Shown here one piece after another: positions 59,144-64,000 of a stretch of DNA of 64,000 nucleotides; positions within the stretch are counted from its first letter, which is position 1; every line of letters begins with the position of its first letter. Location of the stretch: positions 248,001 through 312,000 of the forward strand of contig NZ_FNJL01000001.1 of the NCBI RefSeq assembly GCF_900104515.1. The letters are read 5' to 3'. A program made the position numbers and the translations under genes. The notes beneath the pieces are model-generated. The model saw only the letters and a list, made by a program, of their open reading frames with translations, searched no databases and had not been told where the DNA came from. This DNA comes from Paracidovorax cattleyae (lineage in GTDB: Bacteria > Pseudomonadota > Gammaproteobacteria > Burkholderiales > Burkholderiaceae_C).

Positions 59144-61369
59144 TCAGGCCTGCACGTTGCCGTCCGCCGGGGTGCTCTCGTGCGGGTGTTCGGGCCGCAG
59201 CCACCGCACCTCGACGCGGTTGCGGCCCGCGCGCTTGGCCTCGTAGCAGGCCATGTCGGCCGCGTGCAGCACGGTGGGCACGTCGTAGGCGTCCCCATCC
59301 AGCGGCACGAGCCCGATGCTCACGCCCAGCGTGTACGTGCGGCCGGCATAGGCCGGCTCCCAGGCATGCACGGCCGCGCAGAGCTGGGTGGCGATCGCCA
59401 CGCCGCGCGGCAGGGCGCAGCCGGGCAGCACCACCGCGAATTCGTCACCGCCCAGCCGGGCGGCCCACCCCACGTGCCGCACCTGCGTCTCGATGAGCCG
59501 GCCCACGTGGCGCAGCACGTCGTCGCCTGCGTCGTGCCCGGCGATCGCATTCACCACCGTGAAATGGTCGAGATCGAGAAACAGCAGCACGCCCTCTTCT
59601 GGTGCAGCAGCGGGCACCACGGCGTCCGCGTGGCCTTCGGGGTCCTGCAGCGAATCCAGAGGCAATGCACCATTCCGAACCACCGGACGCACCACCATGG
59701 AGAGTTTCGCACGACCCGCCAGCAGGGCGTGCAGGCGCTGCTGGAACGCTTCGCGGTTGGCGAGCTGCGTGAGGGGATCGTGCCCCGCGGGCCAGTCCTG
59801 TTGCCGCCGCGCCTCGCGCGCCGCTGTCAGGTCCTCCAGCATCCACACGGTACCGCCGCCTTCCGCCACGGCGCCGTCGCGCACGGCCCGGCCGAGCACC
59901 CGCGCCCAAACCGCGCCGCCGTCCTTGCGGACGAAGCAGACATCGCCGTCGAAGGCGCCGTGCGCGGCGAACTCGGCACGCACGCGCCGGCCCACTTCGG
60001 CATAGGCTGCATCGCTGGCATAGAGCAGCCGCGCGGGCTGACCCTGCAGTTCATGCGGTTCGTAGCCGAGCAGGCGGCAGGCCTCCAGCCCGACGACCAT
60101 CACGTGCCCGGCGCGGGTGATGACGATGCCGGCGGGCGCATGGTCCAGCACGGCCTGGAACTGGTCCTGCAGCACGCCCGCCCGGTGCTGCGCCAGGCGG
60201 CAGTCGTCCACCAGCGCGCGGCAGACCTGCGCGAGGGCGTCCACCTCGCCTGCGCCGGACGGCCAGGGGGCGTCGTCGGCGATGCCGGCGGGACGGGCGC
60301 GCGCCACGCGGCGGCACAGCCGTGCCAGGGGCTGGGCCAGCACGGCGATGGCGATGGCCGCGAGCAGCGCCGCGCAGGCCGTGGCGGCCGCGGCACGCAC
60401 CAGCCCGCGCTGGCCGCCGCCGGCCAGCAGGTCCAGGTCCGAGGCGCGTGCGTCGCTCACACGCGCCACCAGCCACTGGGGCAGCGGCACGCCCGCCACG
60501 CTCACGAGCTGCCCGCCCACCACCTCCGAGAATCCGCGCCCCGCGACCGCCGCCTGTCCGCCCTGCAGCGCCCGCTCGTACACCTGCGACAGCCCCGCCT
60601 CGTTGCGCACCAGCCCGAGCACGCGGGCCGTATCCGGGTGCGCGAGGATGGCGCCGTCGCGCGAGAAGACCACCAGCGTCGAACCGGCCCGTGCCGGCAG
60701 CGCCATCGACGGCGGCAGCAGGCCCTGCGACTGCAGCCGCAGCGTGCCGGCGAGCGCGCCCTGCACCCCGCCGTCCTCGGCCGCGCGCAGTGGCAGGCTG
60801 AACATGATGCGCGCGTCGGCAGGACCGTTGCCGATCACGCCGGACACGAGCGGCTTGCCCTCCAGCAAGGTGCGCCGCAGTTGGTCGCGCTCGGCGGGAT
60901 CCAGCTGCGCGCCGGGGTGCAGCCGCCCGTTCTGCCAGTACAGGCCGAGGCTGCCGTCCTGCCGCGCGATCTGCAGGGCATCGAAGAAACGCGCCGCGGG
61001 CAGCCCCTGTCCGAGCAGGGCGTCGAGCGCGCCCGGCGAATCGGGCAGCGGCGTGGGAATGCTCTCGGCCAGCGCGGCCAGCACGCGCTGGTTCTGCTCG
61101 ATCTTGCTGGACAGCAGCAGCGCTATCGCCTCGACCTCGTCGGTCTGCCGCTCCATCAGGCGCTCCAGCGCCTCGTGCTGCGCGGAGCGCGCCACCAGCC
61201 AGGCAGTCAGCCCTCCGGCCAGCAGCACGGCAGCCACGGCGGCGGCGATCATGCGCAGCACCAGCGGGCCGGGCATGTGCCAGTGCGCCTCGCGCCCGTC
61301 GTGCACCGTGGCGAAGGCACGCAGGCGCCCGCGCCCGGCCGCCGCAGGCGGAGCGGGCGGCGCGCTCAT
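59144..61369 (-). CDS. Membrane diguanylate cyclase with periplasmic sensor and PAS domain
   Basis: A 741-residue protein. A membrane helix (about 37-60) and a second one near 325-350 enclose a periplasmic sensor domain of Cache type (contains LYWQNGRLHPGAQLDPAERD and ARIMFSLPLR). A PAS domain (about 385-505) and a GGDEF domain follow, with RLGGDEFAVVLPG intact; no EAL. No RxxD inhibitory site precedes GGDEF (sequence RHVGWAA), so product inhibition may be absent. It makes cyclic di-GMP in response to an external or redox/aromatic signal; the ligand is unknown. ATG 61369 (MSAPPAPPAAAG) is the first sensible start. Confidence 0.9.
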   Translation of the reverse strand: MSAPPAPPAAAGRGRLRAFATVHDGREAHWHMPGPLVLRMIAAAVAAVLLAGGLTAWLVARSAQHEALERLMERQTDEVEAIALLLSSKIEQNQRVLAALAESIPTPLPDSPGALDALLGQGLPAARFFDALQIARQDGSLGLYWQNGRLHPGAQLDPAERDQLRRTLLEGKPLVSGVIGNGPADARIMFSLPLRAAEDGGVQGALAGTLRLQSQGLLPPSMALPARAGSTLVVFSRDGAILAHPDTARVLGLVRNEAGLSQVYERALQGGQAAVAGRGFSEVVGGQLVSVAGVPLPQWLVARVSDARASDLDLLAGGGQRGLVRAAAATACAALLAAIAIAVLAQPLARLCRRVARARPAGIADDAPWPSGAGEVDALAQVCRALVDDCRLAQHRAGVLQDQFQAVLDHAPAGIVITRAGHVMVVGLEACRLLGYEPHELQGQPARLLYASDAAYAEVGRRVRAEFAAHGAFDGDVCFVRKDGGAVWARVLGRAVRDGAVAEGGGTVWMLEDLTAAREARRQQDWPAGHDPLTQLANREAFQQRLHALLAGRAKLSMVVRPVVRNGALPLDSLQDPEGHADAVVPAAAPEEGVLLFLDLDHFTVVNAIAGHDAGDDVLRHVGRLIETQVRHVGWAARLGGDEFAVVLPGCALPRGVAIATQLCAAVHAWEPAYAGRTYTLGVSIGLVPLDGDAYDVPTVLHAADMACYEAKRAGRNRVEVRWLRPEHPHESTPADGNVQA

Positions 61370-61563
61370 GCGCGCCCCACGTTCTGCGCGGGAATCGGCC
61401 GGGAACAGCGGGGGCGGGACATGCGGAGCGGTCGGTTCGTTGCAGGGATGCACACCCGGGACAGGCCGGGCCCTTGCAAACGAATATACGCAGCGCTCCG
61501 CCGGACGGCTTTGGGTAGAACCCCGGGGGGCGACCCCGGGAGAACCCCGATGGCGCCCCGGCT

Positions 61564-63057
61564 TCAGGCCTCGGCAGGCTGGAGCGCGGGCCGCTGCTCC
61601 CGGTCCCCGATCTCGTAGAAGAGCTTGTGCACCGTCTCGTTGAACGGGGCATCTTTCAGCCGGGCCTGGATCATCGCGTGCAGCGAATCGGACGAGGCCC
61701 CCGCATCGTTGCGCACGGCGGCCTGCAGCAGGCTGCGCAGGTAGGCCTCCAGTTCCCGCGCACGGCTGTAGGGCAGCGGGCTGCGCGGCTCCTGCAGGAA
61801 CGCCACCAGGTCGCGCACGCCGACGTCGAGCAGGCGGTCGATGTCCCAGCCCGCCGGCCGCTGCGCATCTTCCAGGACGGAAAAGGGATTGCCCTGGTAA
61901 GGCGCCGTGCGCAGGCCCAGTTCCGCAGCGATCATCGCTGCGACCAGGGGCGCCATGAGCACGCCGTTGCGGTAGGTGCCGGTCGCGATGTAGAGATCCG
62001 GCAGCCGGGTCCTGCCCACCAGGGGCCGCTTGAACGCGGCGATGGGCCGGAAGCCCACGCGGATCTGCTCGATGCGGCTCGTGCGGATGTCCGTGTTGAT
62101 CTGGTGGATGGCCTCGTCGAACAGGCCGTGCAGCTCGCCGGGCTGCACCTTGGCCTCGGCGTCCTCGTCCACGCCCGTGAAATTGGTGGCGCCGACATAC
62201 AGGGTGCCGGTACCGGGCCGGGGCACCAGATGGATCCCGCAGGCGAAGGTGCGGTTGGGAGTCCGGATGGTGTGGGCCACCGCCGGCGCTTCGCTGATGA
62301 GGCAGGAAACGCCCTTGCCGAAGCTCAGGGCCGGCAGCGCGGCGTCCTCCGCCAGCCCCGGGGGCAGGCACTCGAGCGAGCGGGAGCCGCTGGCCAGGAC
62401 CACGGCATCCACCTGCTGCACGCTGCCGTCCGAGAGCGTTGCCTTCCAGGCTCGCCCCTCGGGGCGCACCTCCCGCACGCGCGCATCGAGGTGCCGGTAG
62501 CGCGGACGCCGCGAGAGCACTGCCGCCATCGCGTCGAGCAATTCACCGGAATGCACCGCATGCTCGTTCCTCAGGTAGAGGCACAGGGCCGGCGCGTGGA
62601 CCGGGCTGGGCTTCAGGCCGGGGACGTCGCCAGGCTCGATCCACCCGGCAGGCTCGCCGCGGAGAGCGGCCTCCGCGTGCATGCGGCGGATGCCGTCGCG
62701 GTCCCGCGCCCCGAGGTTGTTCGCGATGATCACCGTGCCCTCGACCTGGGAGACGGGAACGGCCGCCTCCTCCCGCAGGCGCTCCAGCCACTGCGGGTAG
62801 TAGCGCTGCGCGGCCAGCCGGAAGTCGAACTCCTCCATCTCCTCGGGGCCGTCGTCGGCGGACATTTCACCGAAGGCGCCGAGCATCGCTCCGGCAGCGC
62901 GGGAAGCGGAAAGCGCATCGCCCTCGCGCGGGTAGGCGTGGACCACGTTCGCTCCACTGCCGTTCAGTTCCATCGCGGTGGCCAGGCCCACCACGCCGCC
63001 GCCGATCACCAGAATGTTCTTCATGCCGTCTTTCATGCGTTGGACTCCCATGTTCAT
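61564..63057 (-). CDS. FAD-dependent oxidoreductase (DAO family) with C-terminal extension
   Basis: About 497 residues. The dinucleotide fold is NILVIGGGVVGLATAMEL; a glycine-oxidase/D-amino-acid-oxidase-like core follows, with LYVGATNFTGVDEDAEAK and LYIATGTYRNGVLMAPLVA near its end. About 110 more residues (from TAPYQGNPFSVLEDAQRPAG on) extend beyond the usual DAO domain and are helical and charged. It should oxidise an amino group or related centre; substrate unknown. ATG 63057 overlaps the stop of the oxygenase gene (ATGA); ATG 63051, 63036 and 63024 are alternatives. The pair looks like part of a small-molecule pathway. Confidence 0.85.
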   Translation of the reverse strand: MNMGVQRMKDGMKNILVIGGGVVGLATAMELNGSGANVVHAYPREGDALSASRAAGAMLGAFGEMSADDGPEEMEEFDFRLAAQRYYPQWLERLREEAAVPVSQVEGTVIIANNLGARDRDGIRRMHAEAALRGEPAGWIEPGDVPGLKPSPVHAPALCLYLRNEHAVHSGELLDAMAAVLSRRPRYRHLDARVREVRPEGRAWKATLSDGSVQQVDAVVLASGSRSLECLPPGLAEDAALPALSFGKGVSCLISEAPAVAHTIRTPNRTFACGIHLVPRPGTGTLYVGATNFTGVDEDAEAKVQPGELHGLFDEAIHQINTDIRTSRIEQIRVGFRPIAAFKRPLVGRTRLPDLYIATGTYRNGVLMAPLVAAMIAAELGLRTAPYQGNPFSVLEDAQRPAGWDIDRLLDVGVRDLVAFLQEPRSPLPYSRARELEAYLRSLLQAAVRNDAGASSDSLHAMIQARLKDAPFNETVHKLFYEIGDREQRPALQPAEA

Positions 63058-64000
63058 GCCGCCTGCCCCGCCTCGGCGGGGGACGGCTTGCGGTAGGCGA
63101 ATACCCCGTCGAAGTTGCGCGCCAGATGGGCGCCCATCGTGACGGGCGCATAGCGCGCGGGCTTCGTTTCCGTGACGAACTGCGCCATCGGCTCGACCAC
63201 GCAGTCGTGGTCGGGGTCGAAGAAGAAGTTGAGCGAATGGCGCACGTTTCCGGACACGTTCACAACGCGGTGGGGCGTCGCGCGCCAGTGGTCGTTCGTC
63301 CAGATGCCCGTCACGTTGCCGAGCAGGCAGAGGAAGGTGCCCGGCACGCGCGGCACGCGGGTCCACCGGCCAGCCGGGTCGCAGACTTCGAGGCCTTCCT
63401 CGTCCATCTGCCAGATCACCGTGACGATGCCGTAGTCGGTGTGCTCGCCGCAGCCGATCGCCTGTGAATGGCCGCCCGCGGGCTGCTGCGGATAGCGCGC
63501 GGCGCGCAATTGCGCGAGCGGCTTGAGCGTGCGCTCGGCGAAGTAGGTGTTGGACAGGCCGAGCGCGATCGCGAACAGCTCGCTGATGTCGCCGCACATC
63601 GCGAGCCACTCGCGGTAGAGCCACGACAGCGTGGGCCGCAGCAGCGGCTGCGCCGCCGGCCAGGCATTGGGCCCGTGGAAGAACTTCCCGGCGCGCACGT
63701 CGGGATCGTCGGGGCCCAGTTCCATCGCCATGTCGAAGGCTTCCTTGATGTCCTGGACGGTGCTGCCATAGGCGGTTTCCTCGCCAGGGGGCACGTATCC
63801 GCGGTGGTAGCGCGACCGCGACAGCTCGATGGACATTTTCTCTGCCCGGGGCAGATCGAAGAACGCCTGCACGGCCTCCTGCGCGGAGTGCAGCAGGTCG
63901 TCGGGAATGCCGTGCTCCTCGACGCAGAAGTAACCGAATTGGCGGCATACCCCGCCGAGTGCGAGCGCCAGTTCCCGCTTCTTCACTGCATCGCGCGAGC
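63054..64000 (-). CDS. 2-oxoglutarate/Fe(II) oxygenase, isopenicillin-N-synthase-like (5' end cut by window)
   Basis: At least 314 residues; the frame stays open to the right edge, so the true start lies outside (a GTG at 63986 is probably internal). The iron ligands are HTD in GCGEHTDYGIVTV and the later histidine in TPHRVVNVSG; the RxS of RHSLNFFFDP would bind 2-oxoglutarate. The family N-terminal QFGYFCVEEHGIPDDLL region is visible. Such enzymes hydroxylate, desaturate or cyclise small molecules; the substrate is unknown. Coupled by ATGA to the FAD oxidoreductase. Confidence 0.88.
   Translation of the reverse strand, partial: SRDAVKKRELALALGGVCRQFGYFCVEEHGIPDDLLHSAQEAVQAFFDLPRAEKMSIELSRSRYHRGYVPPGEETAYGSTVQDIKEAFDMAMELGPDDPDVRAGKFFHGPNAWPAAQPLLRPTLSWLYREWLAMCGDISELFAIALGLSNTYFAERTLKPLAQLRAARYPQQPAGGHSQAIGCGEHTDYGIVTVIWQMDEEGLEVCDPAGRWTRVPRVPGTFLCLLGNVTGIWTNDHWRATPHRVVNVSGNVRHSLNFFFDPDHDCVVEPMAQFVTETKPARYAPVTMGAHLARNFDGVFAYRKPSPAEAGQAA

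Noticed and set aside
61500-61563. GC-rich CCCCGGG repeats before the FAD oxidoreductase stop
   Set aside because: The inverted repeats have no T run and are within the range expected in such GC-rich DNA.

Overview
The window looks like chromosomal DNA of a high-GC betaproteobacterium of the Comamonadaceae, most likely Acidovorax or Paracidovorax. This rests on the gene content (DUF3579-argD-argF, Bug/TctC-type binding proteins, a short betaproteobacterial H-NS protein, the kynB-kynU-kynA order) and on protein sequences recognised from memory; no database search was run. Coding density is high. I see no rRNA, tRNA, CRISPR array, insertion sequence or prophage.

Layout. 1-3.6 kb: DUF3579 protein, arginine genes argD-argF and an HD-domain protein. 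3.7-4.8 kb: a lower-GC pair, a PGRP/amidase_2-type amidase without a signal peptide overlapped by a secreted four-cysteine protein (candidate antibacterial effector and immunity). 4.8-7.9 kb: feoA-feoB-small Cys-rich protein behind a Fur-box-like site, with a divergent cysteine-cluster protein. 7.9-12.7 kb: tryptophan-to-anthranilate operon kynBUA with a divergent Lrp regulator, and a convergent FAD monooxygenase. 12.8-18.7 kb: two tandem PAS-GGDEF-EAL proteins. 18.8-27.5 kb: housekeeping genes (acnA, H-NS-like, apaH, rhlE, ypfJ, dcd) and two small unknown genes.

27.5-36 kb and 47.5-57.2 kb together hold a purine salvage/catabolism set: guanine deaminase, adenine deaminase (PA0148-like), two BMP-family binding proteins, one nucleoside/purine ABC transporter and xanthine dehydrogenase xdhA-xdhB. 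Between them lie a 2-hydroxyacid dehydrogenase, a lipoprotein Ntn-hydrolase acylase with an AraC regulator, a glycosidase-like protein, an IclR-Rieske oxygenase unit, a divergent polar-amino-acid ABC transporter coupled to an FAD oxidase, and a LysR-controlled set for N-carbamoyl- and N-acyl-D-amino acids.

57.2-58.9 kb holds the least explained locus: a small protein with a caspase/C80-like His...Cys signature, translationally coupled to two paralogous single-pass membrane proteins. This could be a second toxin-immunity module or an undescribed system. 59.1-64 kb holds a membrane diguanylate cyclase and the 3' part of an operon with a 2-oxoglutarate/Fe(II) oxygenase (cut by the window end) and an FAD oxidoreductase with an unusual C-terminal extension.
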